Below, piece after piece: positions 52,101-64,000 of a stretch of 64,000 nucleotides of DNA. The DNA comes from Strix aluco. Lineage: Eukaryota > Chordata > Aves > Strigiformes > Strigidae. The translations under genes were made by a program, and so were the position numbers. The notes under the pieces were generated by a model. That model made no database searches. It had not been told where the DNA came from and worked only from the letters and a program-made list of their open reading frames with translations. The stretch is taken from positions 1,550,001 to 1,614,000 of the forward strand of contig NC_133958.1 of NCBI RefSeq assembly GCF_031877795.1. Direction: 5' to 3'. How positions within the stretch are numbered: position 1 is the stretch's first letter; every line of letters begins with the position of its first letter.

Positions 52101-55100
52101 GGAAGAAAATAAAGAAGTTGGTTTATTGGTTTTTGAAAGGTAACAAACATTTTGCAGCTTCCTGATCTGACATTTATTCTCCACAAAGCACACCAAGAAC
52201 TAGGAGAGAAGACAAAGGCAGGAACAACTCCTGCACTTGCATTTTGCCATAGTTTAGGTATTTACAAAGAGATTAAGGGACCTGGCTCAATGCAACATGG
52301 CAAAAAGCAAGCAGAAGGAAGGGAGACAGCTGGTGATCATGCATACATCTAACATACATGAAAACATGCCTCGCTGCCCAAGCCACCACCACTGACAACC
52401 CCTGTTAGGCACAGGCTCAAGAAACCCAACTACACATCACACGCAGACACCAGTCAGGGTGTTACACGAAGTACAGCTACATGCAGGTCTTTGAAAGGGC
52501 ACAGAAACGTGGTAGTTGTCATGGAATTTCCTCAACAGCAGTGCAACGCCAGCACAGTGCAGCATGTGGTCTAGGAAGGAGAAGAGATAGGCTATAAGAT
52601 AGGAGGATTAGAGAGGAGGGGGTCTTAGCAGTGGAGAAGGATGCACTGCCTGGGAAAAGCTGGAGGTGCTGGCAGAGGAGAACTATCAAACATAAACACT
52701 GGGTGGGGGAAAGGCTGTGAAATTAGAAGGAAATGAGGCAAACGGGTCACGGGATGCCAAGCCCTGCTGGGTGCTGGGCCCTCGCTCGCTGCCTGGGAGG
52801 CTAGGATGGGAGAGGCAGGAACAAAGGTTAGTGTGGAGTTATCCCTGCATAAACAAAAAATGACAAATTGCCTTCTACACCAATACAGTTACATCACACA
52901 ACCACCTCTTGCCCACCGAGCCCAGGGAGGAAGGAAGCAGGACAGAAAAGGCTTCTTCTCCATCTGCAGTACTGTTCCTAAAGTCGTCCTTAATGGAAGG
53001 CTGATAAGTTACTCTTTCACAGCCTCAACACATTCAAGGCAAAGTACCAGTGAGAAGCATTAACCAACATAAAAGAAAGCACAGAACATCCCTCCCCAGC
53101 ACCTACCCCCGGCCGCATTATACAAGTTTTCTAGAGTTCTACTGTTTAAAGGACAGGAGATAAGCCAGCCCAAGGGAACAGACGGCTCCACAGAGAACAG
53201 AGTTTAAAACCACTGAAGTTACTTTCCCCCCCCCCGGCTCTTCTTAATGTAAACTCCAAAAGTTAATCACGACAGAATTTATATGAGGAAGGTTTCTAGT
53301 TAAAAAAAGAAATAAAAGGAAAGCCTGTAATATACCTACCCAATATCATTGTCTTGTTCTGCTCTGAGCATGGCAAACCACTGCTGTTTGTAAACAGAGG
53401 ACAGCCATTCTAAAATTAAAAAAAAATAAATAAGCTTGGTGTTGTCTTTGGAGCTGGGAATGGGGATGTTCATAAACATTTGAAATATAGAAATAAAATT
53501 ACATTGAAATAATAAGGTCACACTTATTAACTGGAAGGCCTATGCAAACCCACCACCTGATAATGCACTTGTGTTATTCATCTCCAGGCCTCCACTACAG
53601 AAGCAGCGGTACAGATAAACATCAACAACTAACACTAAATAACTCAGTACTATATTCATCTGATCAAGCATTCACAATTGCCAGAAGTGATGCAACTCAA
53701 CGCATTTTCCTCGGCACACAAAGTTTTGTTAAGCCAAGCAGCTTGTTAACAAGCTCTTGGGAGAAGATGTTGTTTTCTGAATCCCCAAAAGAATTCTACA
53801 CAAGTTAAACAAGAAGAAAACAGAATCAAAGGATACAGAAAACAGTGACTTATCATGGATATGGTAAAAATACACGGAAATTGTCCCCTACCAGGAATAA
53901 ACATAAATCATTTCTTCCTCTGAGAACACCATGAAGATTTTATCAGCTGTATTAATTTAACAGATGCAACCAAGAGATAAAACAGAACAAAAACTAATAG
54001 CTTGCAAGTCAGCTACGCAAAAGGGATCAGAGGCACCTAAAAGCACAGTATATAAGTTGTTCTTAGTCAAGATAACGAACAGGGGCACGTATGCAAGGTC
54101 ACGGATGAGAACAAACTCTGGGGGGGAACGGCCTGGGATGGTAGGAACAGCGAGAACCACTGTTACCGCAAAAACAAAACAGGTAGTTGATGAAGATGAT
54201 AGAAGGGAGAAGTGAGATCAGAGTGCTGAGATCGTCTTAGAAGTCCCAGATGCAAAAATTAAAACCAGCCCTTGCTCCACTAACTCTAGAGTTAAGATTC
54301 AGACTGTGATAGAACCAAAATGGGAATTAACCAAAGTACAACAGAAAGTATAAAAATGATTTAAGGAAAACTACACAGATACGGAACAGAGAATGGAAGG
54401 AAAAAAAACATAAATCAGGAGATAGAGCATCTTCTCTAGTTCTGTATATGCACGTATCTATTTCATACGTGATATTTCGACTGTAGTTGAACAACAAACA
54501 CTTCGCTTACAGACACTGCATATTTCTCGTACATCTTTTCTCTGCAAACAAGAACAGCCTCTCTGTTGTGAGCTCCTAATACATCATTTCAGTTTTCTCC
54601 TGCAGGTCCTACACACATACAGCGTATAAAAAAAAAATCCCCACACAATTATACCTTTTCTTTCAACTATGCAACATGATTTCCTTCTTTACCTCCTTGA
54701 GAACAATTTAATCTAGAATAATCTAAAAGGTTTACACCACAATACAAACTACCCAGCAATTTCCACGCTTGTAGACTCTCTCAGGTACGATGCAATCACC
54801 TCAAATACCGGAGGTTGGCAGCCAATAACCTGTGTGAAAGTGCACCACCAATATTTATCTAAGCCTCCTTTCACATGACGAGCAAAAGTTCCTCGTCCTA
54901 ACACCATTTTTGGCTACAAACTGGTATCAACAGATGACAGGGGCTATCAAGTATTAAACTCTAACAGCACTTCATTACACACACGGAGGTCTCCACATTA
55001 TGCTCTTCTCTACCTGCTCTCCCAGTTCTCTTGGAATTCAAGTTTTTTTTTTTTAATTAGTCATTAGTGGTAGAGTGTAAACATCAGATACTCTTCCTGC

Positions 55101-58100
55101 ACTAACCACACACTCGCTGTCATCACGCTACCTTTCCCACTGTACGACTACAAAGCCATCAGGCCTATTTCAGCATTTATCACAGCTTATGAACTGTTTA
55201 ACTACGAAAGAGTAAACATTTTGCTCTCTAATACCTTGTGAGCTATGCAAAAACGACACATTCTTTTTCAATAAGCACAAGCAAACCAGCCTCAAAGTCA
55301 CAATTAATCTTGTAACAATTTAAGAAACATTCTTCCTCTGACATAAATAGATAGAAGGCTTCTGGGTTCAAGTACAGACACAAGATTTATCCACTGAAGA
55401 ACACTTGAGAAAAGACAGTTCTGGTAAGTGGTAACAACGGCAACATTAAGATAAGGAAATCAAGTGTAGTACTGGCAAATTTCTGGTTTGCAACATCTCA
55501 TTCACATGCTGACAAAGCCACTTGACAAGGAAATAATCCACAGTTCTCCTGTGTCATCATTAAATTAAGGAGCCAAAGGGTCATTCATGCAAGTTATCTT
55601 ATTTTTTTATTACAGAACGAAGATGCCTTTGCACTTTCATTATGATCTGTACCAGTATCAGTCTTAAGTAGGATGGATTGTATTTACTTTACACATGACT
55701 TAAGCATATAAAATATCACATATCAAAGATCAGATCTGTTCTTCTGGGATTTTTATGCATAATATAAAACGTTATCACTTCCTTGAGATCAAGAACTGCC
55801 CCATCTACCGGACATAACGACCAGACCATTCACCCAAAGTGCACCTCGGCTGGGAGCTCTGTCACGCACTGCCTCCACCTGCTGTTCGAAGAACACTTTT
55901 AAATAGACATTTGAGCACAGGATAACCGAGTTCCTTCGTATTTTACTTCGTCAGAACTAGTGCAGAAGACAGTCTCTTCTCCATCTATTAAGGTTCTAAT
56001 TTAAATCAGAACCGGGAGAAGGGAAAGCCAGCACATTTAAGCAGTAGTAATTGTCCACTTTCACTCGAGGGACTGGCAGATTAATAGCGAGGAAAGGACC
56101 CTACCCCCTCCCCACAGGTACCCCCTGTCACAGAGAGTCATAGTTCAGCTTCCGATAGCTGCGCTCTTTGAACATCTCAAAGCATGAGAAAAAGGTAACT
56201 CAAGGTTATTCACACAGCAACTAAAACATTACTTCTGGCAGAGACAGGACACAACAGTACAAGACAGACAAACTGAGCAAAGTGATGCTCACTACATCAT
56301 CTCAATGGCAAGGAAAGTGTTTTAGAAGCATCTAACAATTTGATCAGGCTAGCAGGCTTCAAAAGAAATATCCCGACAAGTCTGGTTTGGCATTATACCA
56401 TCACTGTGTTGACATCTATGGCAGCAAGAAGGAAAAAGCCAATATGAGATGAAAAAAATGGTTTTAATTTTACAGGAAGACAGGAGTGTAACTCAAGAAC
56501 AGGTTAAATAATTATGTATGGCAAGAGTCCAAAGCGACGTCCAAGGCTACAAGTATGGACAGATGACAAAAGCCACAGATGTCAAGAAGTTACAAATAAG
56601 AGTGATAAACAGCTCAATAAAAGCAGTCTTAATTGACATTTGGCAATTACACCTATAAATAGACATCACAGCCACAGATGATTGGATAGTTATAGTGTGG
56701 ACAGATATAAAAAAAAAATATCAAAGGTGGGTACATGAGAGCTAGGAAAAAAACCTGTCAGAGTTAAGATGCAAAATTGAATGCTAAGATTCAGCTCTAA
56801 TGAGGGAACACTGAACAGTGAAACATGGATCAAGGACACCAGGAGCCAGAATCGTAAGTGCCAACACTGTTAGAAGGAGCACAACTAACTCGGGGGGAGG
56901 GGGGCAGAAAAGAGGGACCAAAAGAAAGCAAAACAAATTAAAAAGAAAGAGGAGCAGGTGTTTCACATGATAAAAGATATGAATGATGGTGGAGAAACAT
57001 TTTCAAGTGAGAGCCCAACTTGGTAACACTTTTCCAATCCTACTCCTCTATCAGCAGGCAGTTTACAGAGCTTTCAAGAAAAGAACAAAGCCTATCTGTG
57101 AACTCAGACTTCAGCAGCAAGATGAGAACGGGGCTTCTTATTTTCCAGTGATAATGTGATATTAATAGCAGTAATCTATAACAACATTAAATGGCATTTC
57201 GCTCTATGGGCTTCAAAAAGCACCAGGACCTAGAACGAGGATGTATTTTATACAAGTCAAAATGCAAATAAAAGGACAAGAGCAGAATACTTGAATATCC
57301 CATCTCCTCCAATTCATCCTAAATATCTGTTAGTAAATAACACTTGTCTTTGAAGATGGGAGAAGAGTTCACAGCATCTTGTGCTTTTGGTTTTCGTTTT
57401 CAGGTATTATTCCAACTCCTATCAAAACCCAGCTTTTTTTAGAAAGATAATGGCTAGAAAATAGTTGAGTCCCATCAAGTTTTGCGCTCTCAAAGTTTTT
57501 TTGTCGTGTCTGGGACTCTGGGGTTATTTAAACACTGATAATGTAGTATGCACTGATTACAGAGCTGATCAGTCAGTTTATCAAAATACACTTGTGTGTG
57601 TCTTTTAAGGCTTTTATGCATGTAAATTTAATATTCAACTTCTGCTGAATCTTCAGCCACAATTTAGACATTGGAGAGAAACACGTGAGTGCCAAGACCA
57701 GTAAATGCACCTGGATCTTCCAATTATCTCGAGCAGGACAGGCTAGGAAAGGCACACGGAACTGGATCAGCTGAGTGCTCACTCACCTGAGGGTATTAGG
57801 GAATCTCTCTCAATAATTCTGGCTGATGCCAAGTCACTGATGATGTACTGTAACCTCAAGTGTGTGAACACCGACAGGAACGCGTTCCCCTGTTCCGATT
57901 CCAGGAATGCAATGTCATCCTCAAAATCTGCAAGATACAGCACCTGCATTACAATTTGTTTTCCTAAATATTTTCTCGATCCTATTTATATTTGAGATTG
58001 TTTTAACTTATTGATCAGAGAAAGTTATTATGGCAGGCAAATCAGGTTTTGCAGCTAAAATTAAGAAACTACTTGTATTCAAATCCTTTCAGCAGAAATG

Positions 58101-61100
58101 TTAGCCCAAACTTTTCCTCTTTTGAAATCCACTAGTGCCTTCTAGTGAGAAGGCAACAAAAGCTTATCCTAACTGAACAATAGCAAAAGCAACAAAGCAA
58201 AAACAGCGACCATGTCTGCTCACTTGAAAACATGTGGACAAAACAGTGACAAAGCTATGTGCTCACTTGAAAACACGTGGACAAAACAGTGAAAAAAGCT
58301 ATCGGTGTTGAGAACCTGATGCCGGGGACTGTTGGCAGAGGGAAGCCTTCCCAGAGAAAACAGGAGAAAGTTTGGAAGTGGAGGAAGACTATCGTATTTT
58401 ACTTCTAACCCGCGTCCTCCCCAATCCAAGGCCATGCCAATTAATCCTACCTTTCCTACGCTTGGCAAACCAGGCATCAGCTTCAGTGAGGAGTTGTTTC
58501 AAAGACCCATTCCAGGAAGGCACTAGCTGAAGGAACATCCACTAGGTAAAATAAACAAACCAGGGAGTTAATTGAAGAAGTTTTCAAACAAGTAATACTT
58601 GCGTTATTAAAAAGAACATCTTCATAATGTATTCATTCCTACAAAGACTCTGGTGCTCTATTAAATACTTTAATTAAATACTAAAAAGGCTGAAATTTTC
58701 ATTGCATTGCAAATCAGCTATTCCTCAGGAGTTCAACTTCATGAAGCCCCAGCCAGCCCCTTTGCTAAGTACCTTTTTGAGAGCAGTGTACACATCCATT
58801 TCCACTTGCATTACAAATAGGTTAGAAGAGCTAATCAGCTGTTTCATGAGGTTTATGCTGAAAAAAAAAAATTAAAAAAAAAAATAAAAAAATCACAGTT
58901 TTATGAGACAGTATAGACAAGAAAGCAAGCTAGGTAACAAGCAACTGCCAGTAGCCTAGAAAGTTATTTGTGGTGAGCTATACACTTTGGGAGAAACTGT
59001 ACTTCATCACTCAAAGTTAACTGAAGCCTGAATACCTGAGTTCTTTGAAGAGTTCAACACTCTGGTGAGTCATCAGGTTATTCAAGAGCCATTCAAGGCA
59101 CCTAGATTAAAAGCAAGGAATTAGTACCTTCATTTTTCTCTTATATATGCCAACATTCCTGCAACAGTTGCTCAGGCTCACAAAGTCTGGTTGTGTACCA
59201 CATGATTTTGAAATACTGCTTTAACCCGAGACATGAATGCATAAAAATACGAAAAAGTTATTTCAAAACCATGAAAATTTTCCAAAGTTTTCTGAAACTC
59301 TTATAAAGTAGCATTTAGTTTCTCTCAGGGTACGGTGAAAGCTAAATTCAAAGTACTATTCATGTCACAAAAAGCTGTGAGAACACACCAATTCACAGCA
59401 GAAGGACGCAGTGAGCACTAACCTCAGCATTCTGATCCCAAATGTGTAATTATCCCTCCTAATTAAGATAAAGTTAAGCTTAAATTCGGAATATTAAAGC
59501 AGCTTTGCGATAAAACAGTCAGTGATCACAAGTATTATTTCATCGTCACACTGAAGACCAAAGATATTGTCTTTATTAATACACTTTAGTAATTAATTAA
59601 TTCACAGCACGGGACAACCATTCTACCATAATCTACACCAATTTTAAAAGTAATTGATTATAGTACAAACTCAAAACTAAATAGGACAAACAGAGACCAA
59701 GTCAGATAGCTTTAAAAAAAAATAAATTAACTTGGGTATTATTTTACTGTGTGTAAATTCACACTTTTAATTAGCAGTGTACAAAGCAGCTTGGAGAAAG
59801 TAATTCTTACTTTTTCTTCACGGAGTCTAACCCGTATGTCCCCGCTGAATTATAATAACCACACACAGTTTTTGCATTAATGGTTTCCTTCATTGTTTCA
59901 CCACATTGCTGGATTAAGCCATCCTGTGGGGAGGAAAAAAACCCACAAATATTCAAAGTTTTATTTTCTCAACAGGAAATGTCAAAGATTGTGCAGTTTA
60001 TACAAATTTTCATGCCTGAAAAATTACCAAAGTCACACGCGCTAGTGACCTATGCTATGACATGCAGAAAATTTAAACCAACGTTCTTCAGAAAAATAGA
60101 TTGTTCTTAAGAATCTATCACGTGAAAGAAAAGCTTAATGAATACCTTCAGGGTAGAACAAATGATCTGTTAGAACATATTTTAATCTACTTCTAGATAT
60201 GACTCTCAAAGCAGCACACGACTGAATCTTACTCATAGCATTTTTAAATAAAACCACTGCAACATGTTTGGGTTTTTTCCCCACGTAATCTGAAAAGATG
60301 ATTCATTTCTCTGGGGGAAACAGTACAAGCGTGTGAGCATATTATGAACTGTTACCTTTAGCTGAAAAGAAACAAAAATATTGCATATCTCTTACTTACA
60401 AGCTGCAGCATGCAGGCTGCTGCTAAAAGTGCAACTACTCGACTGGGTTTTATTAACACATCATCTCTATACAGTGAGCCAAAAGCCACCTGTAGAGCTG
60501 AAAAGAGTGTAAGTGTTAAAAAAGATGGGACATTGAGCATGGATAACTAAATGAATCCTTAAATATAACCAAACCTCTTGGGCGCACACATTCTCTACAA
60601 TCGTATTTGCCCACGTACACACATAAACAGACAACACAAAACAGGGCATTAACCAACAAAATACATCCTTTTCACTGTTTAAGCAAAATATTCATCTTAA
60701 ACAGCCTCCAAGTCACACCATGGAGCAACGAGGAGAGCAGTCAAACTAGATAAAAAGAAGTTAAGCCTCAGGATTCTTCCCTGCAATTGATCACTAGCAT
60801 AACGTTGAGATATTACAAGTTTCTTTAATTCTTCTGAAAACGCTACTTCCTCACTCCGTGGTGCTTGGAACCACAGCAACACCCTCTGTCAGCTCACACA
60901 GGTCCCCTGCGAGCGCTCCACTCGGTAGCTTTTCAGACCAGACAAAGACTTGATTCACACTCCAGCACTCGGGTCCCCACAAGAGCTGCAGACACCGATC
61001 TCAGGAGCCCCGATGCCGAAACAAGACAAGCGGCTGCTTTTCAGCTGCGCTTCCCACCTCAGAGGTACCAAAATGAATTCAGTTCTACTGCTGACCTGAG

Positions 61101-61352
61101 CTGAGCTCAAAACTGAATGAGCACAGAACATTCTCTCAAGTTTCTTATTTACTAGTTTGAAAATTATTCTTAAAAAAATTTAGTATTTTCAGGTTTTTTT
61201 GTCAGGTTCAACTTAACCTCTACCTCGAGAATTTATATTAAAGGTTCCCACTTACCTTCTATATCAATATTTTGGTCAGGAATCTCCAACTCTATGATGT
61301 TCATGCTAGACTCTTTCCAAGATCCACTGAACATACTGGAAAAGTAGCCCGA
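46047..61352 (-). CDS. GMCL1: Germ cell-less protein homologue 1, 5'-partial (span includes introns)
   Basis: GMCL1 is the vertebrate homologue of Drosophila germ cell-less, a BTB-BACK protein linked to the nuclear envelope and to CUL3 ubiquitin ligases. Twelve minus-strand exons with canonical splice sites join in frame: 61256-61352, 60400-60497, 59811-59923, 59036-59101, 58773-58857, 58451-58541, 57787-57927, 53340-53409, 48611-48686, 47602-47747, 47315-47402 and 46047-46175. They give 1200 nt, 399 residues plus stop. The order is the second half of the BTB domain (SGYFSSMFSGSWKESS, then FGSLYRDDVLIKPS), a BACK-like helical region (KCLEWLLNNLM, NLFVMQVEMDVYTALKKW), then the conserved C-terminal domain (CWRWTGFNFGFDLLVTYTNR). 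Mammalian GMCL1 has 14 exons and about 515 residues, so exons 1-2, including the start and the N-terminal BTB part, lie beyond the right edge. The intron-containing structure rules out the retrocopy GMCL2. Confidence 0.95.
46791..46863 (+). repeat. Tandem duplication of about 37 bases in GMCL1 intron 13
   Basis: ACACTCCTCTCTCAGGCTTT and its T-rich tail occur twice back to back (starting 46791 and 46828) with few changes. Confidence 0.85.
47315..47402 (-). CDS. GMCL1: GMCL1 exon 13
   Basis: 88 nt encoding LRLASFDSSGKIICSRTTGY and QILTLEKDQ. Acceptor ccctag|GTTA, donor CCAG|gtatg. Confidence 0.94.
47602..47747 (-). CDS. GMCL1: GMCL1 exon 12
   Basis: 146 nt encoding the most conserved C-terminal block, YCWRWTGFNFGFDLLVTYTN through CSGSVSLQPRRNIAF. 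Acceptor cttcag|TAC, donor TTCAG|gtaaa. Confidence 0.94.
48611..48686 (-). CDS. GMCL1: GMCL1 exon 11
   Basis: 76 nt encoding PQEINKEELEGNSMRCGRKL. Acceptor tttgtag|GCC, donor GGTGAT|gtaag. Confidence 0.93.
48806..48855 (+). mobile_element. Short CR1 3'-end fragment in GMCL1 intron 10
   Basis: AGGTTAGACTAGATGACCTC followed by TCCAACCCAAACT matches the CR1 3'-terminal consensus. It is short and diverged, and is the only CR1 I recognise in the right-hand third of the window. Confidence 0.75.
53340..53409 (-). CDS. GMCL1: GMCL1 exon 10
   Basis: 70 nt encoding WLSSVYKQQWFAMLRAEQD. Acceptor attttag|AATGG, donor ATTGG|gtagg. It is isolated between introns of 4.4 and 4.7 kb. Confidence 0.93.
57787..57927 (-). 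CDS. GMCL1: GMCL1 exon 9
   Basis: 141 nt encoding FEDDIAFLESEQGNAFLSVF and THLRLQYIISDLASARIIE. Acceptor ttgcag|ATT, donor CTCAG|gtgag. Confidence 0.93.
58218..58302 (+). repeat. Tandem duplication of about 42 bases in GMCL1 intron 8
   Basis: TGCTCACTTGAAAACATGTG with the following GGACAAAACAGTGACAAAG segment is repeated once. It differs by C for T in ACACGTGG and has GAAAAAAG for GACAAAG. Confidence 0.85.
58451..58541 (-). CDS. GMCL1: GMCL1 exon 8
   Basis: 91 nt encoding WMFLQLVPSWNGSLKQLL and TEADAWFAKRRK. Acceptor acctag|TGG, donor GAAAG|gtagg. Confidence 0.93.
58773..58857 (-). CDS. GMCL1: GMCL1 exon 7
   Basis: 85 nt encoding INLMKQLISSSNLFVMQ and VEMDVYTALKK. The acceptor follows a long T-rich tract that appears as an A-rich stretch at 58861-58891 on the plus strand. 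Donor AAAAAG|gtact. Confidence 0.93.
59036..59101 (-). CDS. GMCL1: GMCL1 exon 6
   Basis: 66 nt encoding CLEWLLNNLMTHQSVELFKE, in the BACK-like region. Acceptor atctag|GTG, donor CTCAG|gtatt. Confidence 0.92.
59811..59923 (-). CDS. GMCL1: GMCL1 exon 5
   Basis: 113 nt encoding DGLIQQCGETMKETINAK and VCGYYNSAGTYGLDSVKK. Acceptor ccacag|GAT, donor AAAAA|gtaag (phase 2). Confidence 0.93.
60400..60497 (-). CDS. GMCL1: GMCL1 exon 4
   Basis: 98 nt encoding ALQVAFGSLYRDDVLIKPS and the following VVALLAAACMLQL helix of the BTB domain. Acceptor ttttcag|CTCTA, donor CAGCTT|gtaag. Confidence 0.93.
61256..61352 (-). CDS. GMCL1: GMCL1 exon 3 (first visible exon)
   Basis: 97 nt encoding SGYFSSMFSGSWKESSMN and IIELEIPDQNIDIE, part of the BTB fold. 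Acceptor atatag|TCG, donor GAAG|gtaag. It starts in phase 0, so a further upstream coding exon is required. Confidence 0.93.
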
Positions 61353-64000
61353 CTATATGAGGGAAGAGGAGAGAAAAAGAACTCGAGTAAGAAATTTCAT
61401 TCAAATTAAAACTGTTCAAAGCAGCACGTGGAACGAAAAATTGTTAATATTTACCTTTATGCAGAACAAAATGTATTAAGGGAACTTTTCACAAGCTAAA
61501 ACATTCTGACATACTGGAGAAAGGGCTAATTGTATTTGCTTTGTTTCTGAAAGTGAAAGCGTGTACAGAAAATTTGGACTATGTGTCTGTAATCATAGTA
61601 AGTAAAGAGCTTTACAGGGCCAGAGAAAACACATAAGCTCTTTTTTCCTACAAACCACACTACCAATGGATATATAATTAGTCCAAGAACTAAGTCCTTA
61701 ATGCTACTGGCAGACAACAAATCCTGCGGGTGTTAGGGAATGCCAGTTTGGGTATGGGGAGGAAAAAAAAAAAGCAGCATGCAAGACATACAAATTAATG
61801 TACAAGGTTGTAGTCTCATACCAAGAACACATACACATACACCATTTATGTAAATATACCTTTTATTATAAAGTGTAAGGCATATAAAACTAGAATTTGA
61901 TAGGTTTCCATCCAAATGAAGTGAAATACACTGCTCTACTAGGATTCATGATTTTCCTTCTCAGCAGCAGATGTGCCCATTATGAGATGCTATCACTCAC
62001 TGAAGTTTACCTGAGAGATCAAAAAAATAAAGTCTATTTGTACAGCACCATATTCCCTGACCTCTTAACTCAGCATTTCAACTCAGGGCAGCAAACGACA
62101 CAAAATCCAATTTTGATTTTTATCTGATTACATAAATATTTCCATACCTTCGGCATATCCCCTAACTATGATGACATACAACTCTCAAAACCAGAGCCTT
62201 ATTCAGCTTACCAATCCTCGTGAGGCTACCTGAGCTTTGCCACGTAGATCAACTCAATTTCACAAGAATTTATTATTTCAGCATCAGAAAAAGGAAATCC
62301 TCCATTTCTCAGATCTGCCCTTAACAGGTAGAGCGGCACCTTACTGTCATTCATCAAACTAAATGCAGAAACTTGAGAGACTAGGGAAACAGAGCCATTC
62401 AGACTGAGATAAGCTGCTCAAGGAGGCAGAGGAGGAGCCATGATTTCATTAAGAGTAATTTACAGAGGGAGTTGTGTTTAACCTCCCAACGTATTTTCCC
62501 TACAGGAACAAAATGCCAATGAGAGCATGAATTGAAACAGAAACCCCACTTACGAGAATGGTTAACTTGACCACAAAATTTCATCTCACAAGAACATCAC
62601 TTGTACAAGGCCTCTACAGAACAAAAATCACAATTTCCAAAGTCTGTTTTGTGATTTAATATTCAATTTTAGTCATCAACCCACACTAAGTTTTAAGGAG
62701 CAGATTCATGAACTTGAGACGTAGCAACAACAGAATCACAGCGATTAAAAACACCATCACCAACGACAGCCTAAGGACGAACCAGAATGTGCCCACCCTG
62801 TTTATGCTGCACAACCTAAGTCTGACTGTCCAACCCACTTACATCCTCCCTTTGTTACAGAGTCAGCAGTGAGCAGACAATTCCAGCTGTGTCTGCCAGC
62901 TGTCCTCCCCGGCCAAACACACCCCCTGCTCTACCAAGAGACGGCTGCCACTGGTCAGTCTTTGGCTATACACAAATTACTTTCCTGCCCTCATTTTATG
63001 CTCTTTAAAAGGTTGTAACGCATGTTAAATAAAAGGTGTTTTCCTAAAAGAAAGTAATGAGAATTTCCCTCGTTGTGGCCAACTAAAGTAACTGCTGTAC
63101 CTGCACTGGAGTCATGGCATTAACGTAACAACCACAAAAAAATAAATAAGCAAGAACTCGCTTCTACCATCACTTGTTACACCAGAGAAACTGCATTCAG
63201 CCTGCTGAGCACCTCAGTGACATCTTCACCTCCTAACACAAACCCACTTTGTGTTTGGCTACAGCTGACAAAGAAGCTCACACCTTTTCAGGTATAGTAC
63301 CTGACGTTGCTTTCTCTTCTCACTTCAAGTAAATTGCTTCCAAGGTTAGACTCCGACTTTAAAGTTAACGGCACAACTGAATTACATATTTCAAGACAAA
63401 GCCATGGTTTCTCCCCATTTCTGTCACAGGAAAAGTAATAAAGAGGACAGACAGTAAAGATAACAGTACCTCTTCACTACCAAAACACAAGAAGTAACAC
63501 AAAGAACTTCACCTTAATACAAGCCCAAAATAAAATGGCTTGTAGAAACAGCATGGTTTTTGCAGGTGCACACTAAGATTTATTCCTTTTTAGAGTTTCT
63601 GTGCATACCTTCCTCATGCACCTGCAAGAGAGCCTTCACCCAGCGATGAAGGCTGCGTAACAAATACAGAGACTCAACTCCAGCAATTTCACTTCAGGTT
63701 CCTATACCCGAGCCCCAGTGAACACTAAAATTGAGCCGTGCTTTACAAACCCACTCCGGAAGCGCTGTCTTTGCTCTGCAATAATATTAACATCGCAGGA
63801 GACTCTCAGCCATTCGTTTACCAAACAAGAACACGTTCCCAGGACATCAAAAGACAATTTTTAGGACTGTTTTCACAAAGGATGTGCCAAGGTTAAGATG
63901 AGATTAAAAAAATTAAACAGCAAAAGACAGAACTGAAGAAACTTTTCAAACACGAAGCTACAGCTACGCTTCCTAACAGTACTACCAAAAGCACAAGTTT
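61353..64000 (-). other. GMCL1: GMCL1 intron 2, partial
   Basis: 2.65 kb upstream of exon 3 on the minus strand. I searched for an exon encoding the expected BTB start and its donor and found none, so exon 2 lies beyond the window. The sequence is AT-rich with no feature I recognise. Confidence 0.75.

Larger units (their letters stand above)
48687..57786 (-). other. GMCL1: GMCL1 introns 9 and 10
   Basis: Two large AT-rich introns (48687-53339 and 53410-57786) flanking exon 10. Beyond the short CR1 fragment near 48.8 kb I see no gene, RNA gene or recognisable transposon. Confidence 0.8.

Noticed and set aside
62217-62260. Candidate GMCL1 exon 2 with a donor-like CTACCTGAG
   Set aside because: Translation does not match the expected BTB start, and there is no matching frame or acceptor.

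Overview
The window is vertebrate nuclear DNA, almost certainly from a bird. Its genes have short exons with canonical GT-AG splice sites and long introns. The interspersed repeats I recognise are CR1-type LINE 3' ends (TTCCAACC...ATTCTRTGA tails), which dominate bird genomes. I see no bacterial, plasmid or phage content. Two genes lie tail to tail.

Bases 1-11,880 are GC-rich upstream flank with no gene I can support. They hold several tandem arrays: a GGGTCA-bearing array at 1130-1546, a (GGGGAT)-based array near 4240-4550, an exact 20-bp array at 8082-8341 and a C-rich array of about 130-bp units at 11,060-11,870. A CpG-rich promoter with a CTCF-like motif and a CCAAT box follows at 11,880-12,089.

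Bases 12,090-39,630 (+) are the complete coding region of hexokinase 2 (HK2). It has 18 coding exons and 2754 nt, giving 917 residues, exactly the mammalian length. Both hexokinase halves keep their catalytic residues, and the N-terminal mitochondrial-binding helix is encoded by exon 1. The 3'UTR runs to a poly(A) signal at 41,737, with a possible distal signal at 43,954. Introns carry CR1 insertions, including two nearly identical copies (introns 4 and 10) and an inverted copy of the same subfamily (intron 16).

Bases about 44,790 to beyond 64,000 (-) are GMCL1 (germ cell-less homologue 1, BTB/BACK domains). Twelve exons are visible, matching exons 3-14 of the mammalian gene, and they encode the C-terminal 399 residues. 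The first two exons lie outside the window. This half of the window is AT-richer and almost free of CR1.

The two genes do not work in one pathway. HK2 phosphorylates glucose at the outer mitochondrial membrane. GMCL1 is a BTB adaptor protein thought to recruit CUL3 and associated with the nuclear envelope. I found no undescribed system. The most interesting points are the loss of the Akt site residue Thr473 in HK2, an upstream ORF overlapping the HK2 start codon, the CR1 pair geometry, the CTCF motif at the promoter and a 24-C run in the HK2 3'UTR.
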